Origin: Microbispora sp. ZYX-F-249
GTDB taxonomy: Bacteria > Actinomycetota > Actinomycetes > Streptosporangiales > Streptosporangiaceae
NCBI RefSeq assembly: GCF_039649665.1
Contig: NZ_JBDJAW010000014.1
Span: 1-64,000 of the forward strand
Direction: 5' to 3'
Length of the DNA: 64,000 nucleotides
A model generated the notes under the pieces. It was not told the DNA's origin and searched no databases. It worked only from the letters and a program-made list of their open reading frames with translations. Numbering within the stretch: position 1 is the first letter of the stretch; every line of letters begins with the position of its first letter. The position numbers and the translations under genes were made by a program. Below are positions 1-12,089 of the stretch, one piece after another.

Positions 1-1
1 T

Positions 2-412
<411 letters not shown>

Positions 413-420
413 CCCGCACC

Positions 421-460
421 CGTGGCCCGCGGAATCACCTTCGGCGCTCCGCGGGCCACG
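421..460 (+). terminator. Hairpin terminator after the lectin gene
   Basis: A perfect 13-bp inverted repeat (421-433 with 448-460, arm CGTGGCCCGCGGA) with a 14-nt loop begins right after the lectin stop codon. There is no T-tract, as is common for actinobacterial terminators. Confidence 0.7.
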
Positions 461-529
461 ATCCGGCCACCCCATTGGCGTATGGACCTGGCCGTCGGTC
501 TCCTGCCGCGTGGGCTGACCGCCAGGAAC

Positions 530-558
530 GGTGCGGCGCTCTCCGGGAGCGCCGCACC
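530..558. terminator. Perfect 12-bp hairpin, probable terminator
   Basis: GGTGCGGCGCTC (530-541) and its exact complement (547-558) enclose a 5-nt loop and are followed by TT. It could end transcription from either side, but no gene ends close to it. Confidence 0.5.
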
Positions 559-960
559 TTCCCGCTGTCCAGGTCTCCTTCATGGCCTCGGCGCGGATCG
601 ACCACGGCCGGCTCAAGCCGTCGGTGCCGTTCGAGGCGGACATCGACCTCACGGAGATCGACGCTCCTTGGGCTTCGCCCGCGAGCCGTCAGCCCCCGGC
701 GGCCAAGTCGTCGCACGGCCGGAGGGCACAGGCGTCAGCGTCAGCCGCAGATGCTTCTCGCGTAATCCACGACCTGACCCTTCCTGAGAGTCCCCCCGGA
801 TATCCGCCGGCGATCTGGCCCGGCTTCAGCTCGTTCAATTCCTCCAACGTGGAGGACGAATGCCCGAAGTTCATCTCCTTACCCGAGCCCGGCCAGGCCA
901 CGAGGCGGGGGGCATCAGACGGGCGCACGATGTTCACGAAGTGACCATTGCCCCTCCCGT

Positions 961-972
961 TACCCGCGGGTA
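961..972. promoter_or_regulatory. 12-bp palindrome TACCCGCGGGTA, candidate operator
   Basis: A perfect palindrome about 90 bp upstream of the acylase start codon. Its form resembles operators bound by actinobacterial TetR-family repressors. No such regulator lies in the window, so the role is a guess. Confidence 0.35.
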
Positions 973-1064
973 TCGTCCGGAGTTGAGCTTGGCTCACATT
1001 CACGCGCGTGACCAGCACTGCCACGGTCCCTTCACCCCCCGACATCGCGAAGGGAAGATCCCCC

Positions 1065-4000
1065 ATGCACGCGCGCCTTCGACGGGCGATCATCGCTGCC
1101 GCCGCGCTGGCCCTGGTCGCCGTCGGCCTGCCCGCGGCACCGGCCGCCGCCGCCGCCCCCTATTACCCGCCCGACGACTACTGCCTGGGCCAGTGCGCGG
1201 ACATCCTCCCGCCCGGCCAGAACGGCAACGCCACCCTCGTCGACATCCTGGGCAACCAGGCCCTCGGCACCTACCCCGCCCACAGCAAGGACCAGCTCGG
1301 CAGGTACGCCGACCTCATCTCCGGCTACACCGGGCTCACCGACGAGCAGATCTCCGCGTTCTTCAACGACAGCGGCTTCGGCGTGCCGGCGAACCAGGTC
1401 GACGGCACAGAGCGCCCGCGCTCGGACGTCACCATCGTCCGCGACAAGGCGACCGGCGTCCCGCACATCACCGGCACCACCCGGGAGGGCACCATGTTCG
1501 GCGCCGGATACGCCGGCGCGCAGGACCGCCTGTGGCTGATGGACCTCATGCGCCACGTCGGCAGGGGCGAGCTGACGCCGTTCGCCGGCGGCGCGGCCGG
1601 CAACAGGGAGCTGGAGCAGAGCGTCTGGCGCAACTCCCCCTACACGGAGGCCGATCTCCAGGCGCAGATCGACCGGTTGCGGACCGCCGGGCCCAGGGGC
1701 GCCCAGCTGTACGCGGACGTGCAGAACTACGTCGCCGGGATCAACGCGTACATCGACCGCTGCATGGCCGACCGCGACTGCCCGGGCGAGTACGTGCTGA
1801 CCGGCCATCTCGACGCGATCACGAACAAGGGTGGCCCGGAGGACTTCCGGATGACCGATCTGATCGCGATCTCCGGCGTGATCGGCGGCCTGTTCGGCGG
1901 TGGCGGCGGCGCGGAGATGCAGTCGGCCCTCGTCCGCGTGGCCGCGCGGGCGAAGTACGGCGCCGCCGAGGGGGACAGGGTGTGGGCGGCCTTCCGCGCC
2001 CAGAACGACCCGGAGACCGTGCTGACCCTGCACGACGGGCAGAGCTTCCCCTTCGGGGCGGCGCCGTCCGGCGCGACCGGAGTGGTGCTGCCCGACGCCG
2101 GCACGACCGCGCCGGTCGACATCACGGCCAACGAGACCGGCACCGCCACCTCCGCGACCACGCAGGCCGTCAGCGCGCTCACCGGGCTCACGGTCGACAA
2201 TTCCAAACCGGGCATGTCCAACGCCATCGTGGTCTCGGCCGCAAAGGCGACCGGCGGTCACCCGATCGCCGTGTTCGGCCCGCAGACCGGCTACTTCGCG
2301 CCGCAACTGCTCATGCTGGAGGAGCTGTCCGGCCCCGGCGTCCGGGCACGCGGCGCGGCGTTCGCCGGGCTCAACCTCTACGTGCTGCTCGGACGCGGGA
2401 CCGACTACGCCTGGAGCGCCACCTCAGCCGCCGAGGACATCACCGACACGTACGCGGTGACGTTGTGCGACCCGAACGGCGGCGCGCCCACGGTCTCGTC
2501 GGACCACTACCTCTACCACGGCGCCTGCACCGCGATGGAGACGCTGAAGAAGACCAACTCCTGGAAGCCCAACACGGCCGACTCCACCGCCGCCGGGTCG
2601 TACGACCTGGTCGTCAAGCGCACCAAGTATGGCCTGGTGACCTGGCGGGGCACGGTCGGCGGCGTGCCGACGGCGTTCACCACGCTGCGCTCGACCTACC
2701 AGCACGAGGCGGACTCCGCGATCGGGTTCCAGATGTTCAACGACCCGGCCGAGATGGGGTCGGCGGACGCGTTCCGCAACTCGGCCTCCACCATCGGCTT
2801 CGCGTTCAACTGGTTCTACGTGAACTCCGCCGACGCGGCGTACTTCATGTCCGGCAACGTCCCCGTACGGTCGGTGGTGTCCGACCCGAACCTGCCCATG
2901 GCCGGCGACTCCGCGCACGAGTGGGGCGGCTTCGACCCGGCGGCCAACACGGCGTCCTACCTCCCGCCCTCGGCGCATCCGCAGGCGGTCAACCAGGACT
3001 ACTTCGTGAGCTGGAACAACAAGCAGGCCAAGGACTTCGGCGCGTCGGACGGCAACTTCAGCTTCGGCGCGGTCCACCGGGGCGACCTGCTCGACGCGCC
3101 GGTGAGAGCGGCCCTGTCCTCGGGCACCCTCGACCGCGCCGGAGTCGTGAAGATCATGGCGTCGGCCGCGACGACCGATCTGCGCGGATGGAAGGTGCTG
3201 CCCAAGCTGCTGCGCGTCGTGAACAGCGCCGCCATCTCCGATCCCGCTCTGGCCTCGGCCGTCGCCAAGCTGTCCGCCTGGGCCGCCGCCGGCGCCAAGC
3301 GGCAGGAGACCTCGAAGGGCAGCAAGACGTACGCGCACGCCGACGCCATCCGGATCTTCGACGCGTGGTGGCCGAAGCTGGTCCGGGCGCAGTTCCGGCC
3401 CGGACTGGGCGACGGGCTCTACCAGGCGCTGGTCAACGCGCTGCAGATCAACGAGTCGCCCTCCGGGCACCAGCAGGGCGACGTCTCCTCGCTGCCCGGC
3501 TCGGCCAACGAGGCACAGGCCCACAAGGGCTCGTCGTTCCAGTACGGCTGGTGGGGCTACGTGGACAAGGACATCCGGGCCGTGCTCGGCGACCCGGTGG
3601 CCGCTCCCCTGCCGGCGACGTACTGCGGGGCCACCGTGGCGGCCTGCCGTACGGTCCTGTTGGACAGCCTGGCGGCCGCGCTGGCCGAACCGGCGGCGAC
3701 GACCTACCCGGGTGACGACTCCTGCTCGGCGGGCGACCAGTGGTGCGCCGACGCCGTCCGGCAGTCCCCGCTCGGCGGGGTCAAGCACTCGCTGATCTCG
3801 TGGCAGAACCGGCCGACCTACCAGCAGGTGGTCTCGTTCCCCGCGCACCGCGGCGACGACGTGACCGACCTCGCCCTGGGCCGTACGGCGAGCGCGTCGA
3901 GCACGCAGGGTTCCTACAGCCCGGCCAAGGCCGTCGACGGAGACCCCGGCAGCCGGTGGGCCAGCGCGTGGAGCGACAACCAGTACATCCAGGTCGATCT

Positions 4001-4247
4001 CGGCTCGGCGAAGACCGTGAGCCGGGTGATCCTGCGCTGGGAGGCGGCGTACGCCTCGTCGTACCGGATCCAGACCTCGGCGGACGGCACGACGTGGACC
4101 ACCGTCGCGCAGACGACCACGGGCGACGGCGGCGTGGACACCGTCACGTTCGCGCCGGGCGCCGCGCGCCACGTGCGGATGCAGGGGGTCAAGCGGGGCA
4201 CCGGCTACGGCTACTCGCTGTACTCCTTCGAGGTGTACGGCAGATAG
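1065..4247 (+). CDS. Secreted penicillin acylase-family Ntn hydrolase with C-terminal discoidin (F5/8 type C) domain
   Basis: A 1060-residue exported amide hydrolase. The ATG at 1065 follows GAAGGGAAG and opens a signal peptide (residues 1-31, ending in an Ala run); an upstream in-frame ATG at 1008 lacks a ribosome site. Family hydrolases cleave themselves before a Ser that becomes the N-terminal nucleophile. Here that is Ser385 in GMSNAIVV, and a Gln falls at beta-chain position 23 (FGPQTGYFAP), as in penicillin G acylase. The last ~125 residues form a discoidin domain (ALGRTASASS at its start, YSLYSFEVYG at its end) likely to bind cell-wall or plant glycans. Substrate (beta-lactam side chain, acyl-homoserine lactone, lipopeptide) cannot be told from sequence. 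Confidence 0.9.
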   Translation: MHARLRRAIIAAAALALVAVGLPAAPAAAAAPYYPPDDYCLGQCADILPPGQNGNATLVDILGNQALGTYPAHSKDQLGRYADLISGYTGLTDEQISAFFNDSGFGVPANQVDGTERPRSDVTIVRDKATGVPHITGTTREGTMFGAGYAGAQDRLWLMDLMRHVGRGELTPFAGGAAGNRELEQSVWRNSPYTEADLQAQIDRLRTAGPRGAQLYADVQNYVAGINAYIDRCMADRDCPGEYVLTGHLDAITNKGGPEDFRMTDLIAISGVIGGLFGGGGGAEMQSALVRVAARAKYGAAEGDRVWAAFRAQNDPETVLTLHDGQSFPFGAAPSGATGVVLPDAGTTAPVDITANETGTATSATTQAVSALTGLTVDNSKPGMSNAIVVSAAKATGGHPIAVFGPQTGYFAPQLLMLEELSGPGVRARGAAFAGLNLYVLLGRGTDYAWSATSAAEDITDTYAVTLCDPNGGAPTVSSDHYLYHGACTAMETLKKTNSWKPNTADSTAAGSYDLVVKRTKYGLVTWRGTVGGVPTAFTTLRSTYQHEADSAIGFQMFNDPAEMGSADAFRNSASTIGFAFNWFYVNSADAAYFMSGNVPVRSVVSDPNLPMAGDSAHEWGGFDPAANTASYLPPSAHPQAVNQDYFVSWNNKQAKDFGASDGNFSFGAVHRGDLLDAPVRAALSSGTLDRAGVVKIMASAATTDLRGWKVLPKLLRVVNSAAISDPALASAVAKLSAWAAAGAKRQETSKGSKTYAHADAIRIFDAWWPKLVRAQFRPGLGDGLYQALVNALQINESPSGHQQGDVSSLPGSANEAQAHKGSSFQYGWWGYVDKDIRAVLGDPVAAPLPATYCGATVAACRTVLLDSLAAALAEPAATTYPGDDSCSAGDQWCADAVRQSPLGGVKHSLISWQNRPTYQQVVSFPAHRGDDVTDLALGRTASASSTQGSYSPAKAVDGDPGSRWASAWSDNQYIQVDLGSAKTVSRVILRWEAAYASSYRIQTSADGTTWTTVAQTTTGDGGVDTVTFAPGAARHVRMQGVKRGTGYGYSLYSFEVYGR

Positions 4248-4252
4248 GACGG

Positions 4253-4498
4253 TCAGCCCGGCTCGCGCCAGCCCTCGCCCTCCTCGGCAAGGGCGTCGAG
4301 CCGGGCGAGGCCGGCCGGGCCGAGGGCGCCGTCCGGGTCGTCCACCACGACCACCCACTGGGCGTCCTCGGCGTCGTCCTCGCCGGCGAGCAGCTCACGG
4401 ACGACGGTGGGCACGCCCAGCGCCGGGAACAGCTCGGCCACGGCCTCGGCGGACTCCTCCGCGCTGTCCCGCTCGGGGAACACCAGCAGGTGACGCAC
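4253..4498 (-). CDS. Small conserved hypothetical protein, 81 aa
   Basis: A GTG start at 4498 has a good ribosome site (GGAGG, about 4-5 nt upstream). The product is acidic, soluble and alpha/beta in look (MRHLLVFPERDSAEESAEAV..., then WVVVVDDPDG). I do not recognise the family with confidence. The FPxxxSAEE opening recalls RraB-type ribonuclease E inhibitor proteins, which is only a hint. It is convergent with the acylase and separated from pheT by a long hairpin, so it is probably transcribed on its own. Confidence 0.7.
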   Translation of the reverse strand: MRHLLVFPERDSAEESAEAVAELFPALGVPTVVRELLAGEDDAEDAQWVVVVDDPDGALGPAGLARLDALAEEGEGWREPG

Positions 4499-4557
4499 CG
4501 CTCCTCCGGAAATCGCTCGCTCCCCCGACTGCCCATGGCGCCGGGGGGCGACATGGC

Positions 4558-4603
4558 GGCGGGTGCCGGCCGGTGCGCGTTCGCACCGCCGCCGGCACCC
4601 GCC
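4558..4603 (-). terminator. Long hairpin downstream of pheT
   Basis: GGCGGGTGCCGGC (4558-4570) pairs with 4591-4603, and the stem continues as CGGTGCG/CGCACCG around a CGTT loop with a 2-nt bulge. It sits 13 bp after the pheT stop and probably ends the translation operon. Confidence 0.75.
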
Positions 4604-4615
4604 GGTGGATCGTGC

Positions 4616-7185
4616 TCAGGCGCCGCGGAGCTGCGCTCCGGTGCGCTGGGCGGCGACGGCGACGGCGGCGTCCCTCGCCGCCGTCGTCTCCTCGGCCGTG
4701 AGCGTGCGGTCGGAGGCCCGGAACCGCAGCGTGTAGGCCAGGGACTTGTTCCCCTCGCCCACCTGCGGGCCCGTGTAGACGTCGAACAGCCTGATCGACT
4801 CGAGCAGCTCGCCCGCGCCTTCCCGGAGGGCCGCCTCGACCTCGGCGACCGGGACCGATGTGGAGACGGTCAGTGCGACGTCCTGCGTCGCCACCGGGTA
4901 GGCCGAGACCGCGGGCGTCTCCACCGGCCCGGCGGGGACCAGCAGCGACAGCTCCAGCTCCATCGCGCAGGTGCGCGGCGGCAGCCCGTAGGCCTCGACG
5001 ACCCGGGGGTGCAGCTCGCCGGCGTGACCGGCCAGAACCTGCTCACCGGTCTCCACGTCGGTCACGGTCAGCGCGGCGCAGCGCCCCGGGTGCCACGGCT
5101 CGTGCCGGTCGGCCCGGACGCCGAGCTCCACGCCCGCCGCCCGCGCGACCGTGCGGGCCGCCTCGACTGCGTCCGCCCAGGACGCCTGCCGCCCCTGGCC
5201 CCACCAGCCGGAGCGCTCGAACTCTCCCGCGAGCACCACGGCCACCCTGAGCGGTTGTCTCGGCAGCGCCGTCTCGATCGCCGCGAGCTCCTCCTCGGTG
5301 GGCCTGCGGTCGACCGCGAGGACCGGTGCCGTGGCGGGGGCGTCCGGCTCCGGCCGGTAGACCAGCCCGGACTCGAACAGCGCCGCGTCGGCGAAGCCGC
5401 GGCCCACGTTGCGCACCAGGGTCTTCAGCAGCCCGGGCAGCAGCGTCGTCCGCATGTACGGCTCGTCCTCGCTGAGCGGGTTGACCAGCCGGGTCGCCCG
5501 CCTGCGGGGGTCCTGCTCCGGCAGCAGCAGGTTGTCGAGGTCGCGCGGCCCCATGAACGGGTAGGCGAGCACCTCCACGTATCCCGCGTGGGCCAGGGCC
5601 CGGCCCACCCGGCGGCGCAGCCGCTGCTCCTCCGTCAGCCCGCCGCCGGCGGGAGCGGGCGGCAGGACCGACGGGATGCGGTCGTACCCCTCCAGCCGGA
5701 CGACCTCCTCCGCGAGGTCGTTCGGGTCGGTCAGGTCGGGGCGCCACGTCGGCGGCGTGACGGTGATCAGGTCGTCGCCGTGGACGGCCAGCCGGCCGGC
5801 GAGGTCGCCGGAGGCGAGCACGCCGGTGGCCGCGACGCCGGTCCCGGTGGCGGCCGCGGGCGCGGCCCCCTCGGTCACCGTGCAGCCGATCTGCTCCAGC
5901 CTGCGGATCACGGTCTCCCGCTCGTACGCCACGCCCGCCACGCGGCTGGGGTGGTCGACCGGAATGGTGATCCGAACCGGGGACACCTCCGCCTGGGCGT
6001 GGGTCACTCCCGGGTCGGCGACGGCCCCGCCCAGCTCGGCCAGGAGCCGGACGGCCCGCCACGACGCGGCCAGCGGCAGCTCCCGGTCGACGCCGCGCTC
6101 GAACCGCTTGGACGCCTCGCTGACCAGGTTGTGCCGCCGCGACTCGCGGGCGATGCCGGTGGCGGAGAAGTGCGCCGCCTCGATGACGATGTCGGTCGAG
6201 GTGTCGGAGATCTCCGTGTGCAGGCCGCCCATCGTGCCCGCCATGGAGATCGGGCCCGAGTCGTCGGTGATGAGGATGTCCTCCTCGTGGAGCGTGCGCA
6301 CCACGTGGTCGAGCGTCTCGAGCTTCTCGCCCGGCCGGGCCCGCCGTACGACGATCGGGCCGGACAGGCGCGACCGGTCGAAGGCGTGCAGGGGCTGGCC
6401 GAGCTCCAGCATCACGTAGTTGGTGACGTCGACGGCCAGCGAGACCGAGCGCATGCCGGCGCGGGCCAGCCGCACCCGCATCCACAGCGGGGACTCGGCG
6501 GCCGGGTCGAACCCGGTGACCGAGCGCAGCACGAACCGGTCGCAGGCGGTCGGGTCGGCGATCGCCGCCGGCCAGGACTCGCCGCCGTCCGCCGGTGCCT
6601 CGACCGCGGCGGGGTCGCGGAACGGCACGCCGAACGCGATGGCCGCCTCACGCGCGACGCCGCGGATCGACAGGGCGTATCCGCGGTCGGTGGCGACCTC
6701 GAGTTCGAGCACGTCGTCACGCAGGCCGAGCAGCTCGACCACGTCCGCGCCGATCGGGGTGTCCTGCGGCAGCAGCAGGATGCCCGGGGAGGACTCGGCG
6801 ATGCCGAGCTCGGCCTCCGAGCAGATCATGCCGTCGGACAGGCGCCCGTAGGTCTTGCGGGAGCCGATCTCGAAGCCGCCGGGGAGCACCGCGCCGGGCA
6901 GCGCGACCGGCACCACGGCGCCCTCGGAGAAGTTCGTCGCGCCGCACACGATCTCGCGCGGCGCCGCCTCCCCCACCTCGACCTTGCAGTGCCGGATCGG
7001 CTTCTTGAATCCGGTCAGCTCCTCGATCTCGAGGACCCGGCCGACCACGACGTTCTTGATCTCGTGGCCGTGCGAGTGGATGGCCTCCAGCTTGAGGCCG
7101 GCGGCGGTGAGCCGGTCGGCCACCTCCTGGGCGGTGACCGCGGGGAGATCGACGTACTCCCGCAGCCATGAAAGCGGGACCTTCA

Positions 7186-7186
<1 letters not shown>
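4616..7186 (-). CDS. pheT: Phenylalanine-tRNA ligase beta subunit
   Basis: 856 residues, usual length. PheT forms the (alpha-beta)2 enzyme with PheS that charges tRNA-Phe. Domains in order: N-terminal core, EMAP-like tRNA-binding domain (about 40-150), B3/4 editing region, B5 domain ([20 protein letters not shown] near its end), catalytic-like core, and C-terminal FDX-ACB anticodon-binding domain ([20 protein letters not shown] to the end). The ATG overlaps the pheS TGA by one base (TGATG), so the two subunits are translationally coupled. Confidence 0.98.
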
Positions 7187-9491
<2,305 letters not shown>

Positions 9492-9587
9492 GAGACCGCC
9501 TCCTCGAGCTCCGGAACTGCGCGCGCCGCCGGGTTCTGCGCGACTCCTTCGCCGACAATAGCGGGTTTCCCGGGCTCGGCAGCAGCC

Positions 9588-10421
9588 TCAGGAGGCGGGG
9601 GTAGTGGGATCTTCCACGGAATGTAAGGTCTGCCGCTGAACGCGTGCGGAGGCGTACAGGCAGACCGCCGCGGCGGTGGCGAGATTGAGGCTTTCCGCCC
9701 GTCCGTAAATGGGGACGCGGACGACCTCGTCGGCCAGCGCGAGGAGCTCGGGCGGCAGTCCCCACGCCTCGTTGCCGAACAGCCAGGCGGTGGGCGCGTC
9801 GAGGGCGACCTCGTCGAGCGTCCGGGTGCCCGCGCCGTCGGCCGCGAGCACGCGCAGCCCCGCCTCTTTGGCGTGCCGTACGGCGTCCGCGACGGAAGTG
9901 CCGGTCACGACCGGCAGATGGAACAGGCTTCCCGCGCTGGCCCGCACGCACTTGCCGTTGTACGGATCCACCGACGCGTCGGTGAACACCACCGAGTCGG
10001 CGCCCGCCGCGTCGGCCGTACGCAGGACCGTGCCGGCGTTGCCGGGATCGCGCACGTGGGCGAGGATCGCCACCAGCCGCGCCCCGCGCGGCACCGCCTC
10101 GGACAGCGGGACGTGCACGAAGCGGCACACGGCCAGCAGGCCCTGCGGGGTGACGGTCTGGGTCAGCTCCGACATGACCTCGCCGCTCGCGCGGTGGACG
10201 GGGACGCCCGCCGCCAGGGCGTCGGCCACGATGTCCGCGTGCCGCGTCTCCGCCTCGACCGTCGTGAACAGCTCGATCGTGACGTCCTTGATCGCGAGAG
10301 CCTCGCGGACGGCCTGCGGCCCCTCCGCCAGGAACGCCCGGTCACGATCCCGGAACGCGCGCTTGGTCAGCCTGCGGGCCGCCTTGACGCGCGGCGACTT
10401 GATGTTGGTGAGCTCCGCCAT
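9588..10421 (-). CDS. SpoU/TrmH-family RNA 2'-O-methyltransferase
   Basis: 277 residues with the SPOUT knot motifs: FLAEGPQAVREAL (N-terminal substrate-binding domain), ILAHVRDPGNAGTVLRTADA (motif 1) and NLATAAAVCLYAS (motif 3, S-adenosylmethionine binding). The family 2'-O-methylates ribose in 23S rRNA or tRNA; the resistance enzyme TsnR is a relative, but the target here is not deducible. It lies directly after rplT, separated by a strong hairpin, so it may be expressed by read-through. Confidence 0.93.
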   Translation of the reverse strand: MAELTNIKSPRVKAARRLTKRAFRDRDRAFLAEGPQAVREALAIKDVTIELFTTVEAETRHADIVADALAAGVPVHRASGEVMSELTQTVTPQGLLAVCRFVHVPLSEAVPRGARLVAILAHVRDPGNAGTVLRTADAAGADSVVFTDASVDPYNGKCVRASAGSLFHLPVVTGTSVADAVRHAKEAGLRVLAADGAGTRTLDEVALDAPTAWLFGNEAWGLPPELLALADEVVRVPIYGRAESLNLATAAAVCLYASARVQRQTLHSVEDPTTPAS

Positions 10422-10446
10422 GCCCGCTCATTCCCCCCTCGACGTG

Positions 10447-10480
10447 GACGAGGGCCCGCCGCAGGCGGCGGGCCCTCGTC
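10447..10480 (-). terminator. 16-bp hairpin after rplT
   Basis: GACGAGGGCCCGCCGC (10447-10462) is perfectly complementary to 10465-10480 with a 2-nt loop. It lies 10 bp after the rplT stop and should end or attenuate the infC-rpmI-rplT transcript before the methyltransferase gene. Confidence 0.85.
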
Positions 10481-10490
10481 GAAGCAGGTG

Positions 10491-10871
10491 TCAGGCGACC
10501 GGCGCGTTCACGTCGGACGGGAGCGCCTTCTTGGCGGACTCGACCAGCGTGGCGAAGGTCTGGGCGTCGTTCACCGCGAGGTCCGCGAGGATCTTGCGGT
10601 CCACCTCGATGCCGGCCAGGCGCAGGCCCTGGATGAACCGGTTGTAGGTGATGCCGTTGGCCCGGGCCGCGGCGTTGATCCGCTGGATCCACAGCCGGCG
10701 GAACGTGCCCTTCTTGTCCTTGCGGTCCCGGTACGCATAGGTCATCGAGTGGAGCATCTGCTCCTTGGCCTTGCGGTAGAGGCGCGACCGCTGCCCCCGG
10801 TAACCGCTCGCCCGCTCGAGGACGACCCGGCGCTTCTTCTTGGCGTTGAGCGCCCGCTTCACGCGTGCCAT
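10491..10871 (-). CDS. rplT: 50S ribosomal protein L20
   Basis: 126 residues, strongly basic, with typical L20 blocks ([52 protein letters not shown]). L20 binds 23S rRNA early in large-subunit assembly. Third gene of the infC-rpmI-rplT operon. Confidence 0.99.
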   Translation of the reverse strand: MARVKRALNAKKKRRVVLERASGYRGQRSRLYRKAKEQMLHSMTYAYRDRKDKKGTFRRLWIQRINAAARANGITYNRFIQGLRLAGIEVDRKILADLAVNDAQTFATLVESAKKALPSDVNAPVA

Positions 10872-10893
10872 GTTGTTCTATCTCCCCGGGTCG

Positions 10894-11088
10894 TTACTTC
10901 GCGAGCAGCTTCTTGATCTTCTTGGTGTCGGCGTCGGACATGACGACGACGCCCTCGAGACGGCGCGTGCGAGTGGACGGCTTGTGCTCGAACAGGTGCT
11001 GCCGGTTGGCGCGGCGGCGGACAACCTTGCCGGATCCGGTGAGCCGGAACCGCTTCTTCGCACCGCTGTGCGTCTTCATCTTCGGCAT
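10894..11088 (-). CDS. rpmI: 50S ribosomal protein L35
   Basis: 64 residues, of usual length, starting [20 protein letters not shown] and rich in Lys/Arg. It lies between infC and rplT as in nearly all bacteria. A GC hairpin (11121-11145) occupies the gap between infC and this gene. Confidence 0.99.
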   Translation of the reverse strand: MPKMKTHSGAKKRFRLTGSGKVVRRRANRQHLFEHKPSTRTRRLEGVVVMSDADTKKIKKLLAK

Positions 11089-11120
11089 CTCAGCCGTCTC
11101 TCCTCTTTCGTCCGTGCCGA

Positions 11121-11145
11121 CGGCCCGGGCCGGTGACCCGGGCCG
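11121..11145. other. Hairpin between infC and rpmI
   Basis: CGGCCCGGG (11121-11129) pairs with CCCGGGCCG (11137-11145) around a 7-nt loop. It may stabilise or process the operon mRNA; no T-tract follows on the minus strand. Confidence 0.5.
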
Positions 11146-11229
11146 GCGGCCTGCCTTACTCCGCGAGACCGCCCCGGTCTCGGTTTCCGTGTACGTCTGC
11201 GGCGCCCCGCCCGGTGGTTCAGGCGGGTG

Positions 11230-11838
11230 TCACTGCGGCTGCGCGGCCTGCTCTTCGGCGGGCTCCGCCTCCGGCTGGTCGGTGCCGCGGGCCTTGGCGG
11301 CGGCCTTCTCGGCCTTCGCCTCGGCCTTCTTCTTGTGCGGCCCGATCACCATGATCATGTTGCGACCGTCCTGCTTCGGCTGCGACTCGACGAACCCCAG
11401 GTCGGTGACGTCCTCGGCGAGGCGCTGCAGGAGCCGGAAGCCCAGCTCGGGCCGGGACTGCTCGCGGCCCCGGAACATGATCGTGACCTTGACCTTGTCT
11501 CCCGCCTTCAGGAAGCGCACGACGTGACCCTTCTTGGTCTCGTAGTCGTGCGGGTCGATCTTCGGCCGGAGCTTGATCTCCTTGATGATCGTGTGCGCCT
11601 GGTTACGGCGGGCCTCACGCGCCTTCATGGCCGACTCGTACTTGAACTTGCCGTAGTCCATGAGCTTGCAGACGGGCGGGCGGGCCGTGGCCGCGACCTC
11701 CACCAGGTCGAGATCGCTCTCCTGGGCCAGCTTCAGCGCGTCGCCGATGGAGACGATGCCGACCTGTTCGCCGTTCGGGCCGACGAGGCGCACCTCGGGC
11801 ACACGAATACGGTCGTTGATGCGGGGCTCGGTGCTGAT
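11230..11838 (-). CDS. infC: Translation initiation factor IF-3, probable ATC start
   Basis: IF-3 keeps 30S subunits free and checks the start codon. The conserved protein begins [20 protein letters not shown] and contains [20 protein letters not shown] and [13 protein letters not shown]. The only in-frame initiator of the usual kind is a TTG 48 bp upstream, inside the terminator tail of the leader. A strong ribosome site (TTTTGGAGGT) instead lies just before an ATC codon at 11836-11838, exactly where the conserved sequence begins. E. coli infC likewise uses a non-standard AUU start as the basis of autoregulation. From ATC the product is 202 residues, with a low-complexity Ala/Glu/Gln tail. 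Confidence 0.9.
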   Translation of the reverse strand: MSTEPRINDRIRVPEVRLVGPNGEQVGIVSIGDALKLAQESDLDLVEVAATARPPVCKLMDYGKFKYESAMKAREARRNQAHTIIKEIKLRPKIDPHDYETKKGHVVRFLKAGDKVKVTIMFRGREQSRPELGFRLLQRLAEDVTDLGFVESQPKQDGRNMIMVIGPHKKKAEAKAEKAAAKARGTDQPEAEPAEEQAAQPQ

Positions 11839-12089
11839 GGGACCTCCAAAAGACTTCCGCTTGTCTCGACCGCGCGGGGCAAACAAAAACCCCGCACGTC
11901 ACGCATGCGGGGTCACTGAGCTCTCCTGCCGAAAACTCCGGTGTGATCCTGAACCCGTCCGCCTTTCGGCGGAGCAGGTGGGAGGAGGACCTCCGCTTGC
12001 GCGTCCAGCTCATGCCGGACCGATCGAGTTCCTACGCTACCACAAACCCGAATGTCTCTCGACGTATTCCTGCCCGGGCGCGACGCAGC
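11839..12089 (-). promoter_or_regulatory. infC leader region with likely attenuator
   Basis: About 250 bp separate the aroE stop from infC. Read on the minus strand it has a possible -10 (TAGCGT, near 12022), a small hairpin CCGCC-GAAA-GGCGG (about 11960), and then an intrinsic terminator (11885-11913) 46 bp before the infC start. A terminator inside the leader of an infC-rpmI-rplT operon suggests transcription attenuation, as known for the L20-controlled leader of Bacillus, but the upstream structure does not match that leader in any way I can see. Confidence 0.6.
11881..11913 (-). terminator. Intrinsic terminator in the infC leader
   Basis: On the minus strand an 8-bp stem (11906-11913 with 11889-11896, ACCCCGCA/TGCGGGGT) is followed at once by TTTTTGTTT. 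This is the most classical Rho-independent terminator in the window, and it is placed before, not after, the gene. Confidence 0.85.

Larger units (their letters stand above)
461..1064. other. 600-bp stretch without a recognisable gene
   Basis: Between the lectin terminator and the acylase start there is no gene I can support. It contains a second perfect hairpin (530-558), a 12-bp palindrome at 961-972, and open frames on both strands with no family resemblance. The minus frame over about 690-1000 has somewhat protein-like composition (it includes MNFGHSSSTLEELNELKPGQ) but no clear start or ribosome site. It may be the remains of decayed genes plus the acylase promoter. Confidence 0.5.

Noticed and set aside
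689-1093. Minus-strand frame upstream of the acylase
   Set aside because: Some protein-like composition, but no recognised family, no ribosome site, and it overlaps the acylase start.
11615-12013. 132-residue frame covering the infC leader
   Set aside because: It overlaps infC out of frame and has no clear ribosome site; kept only as a possible leader peptide.
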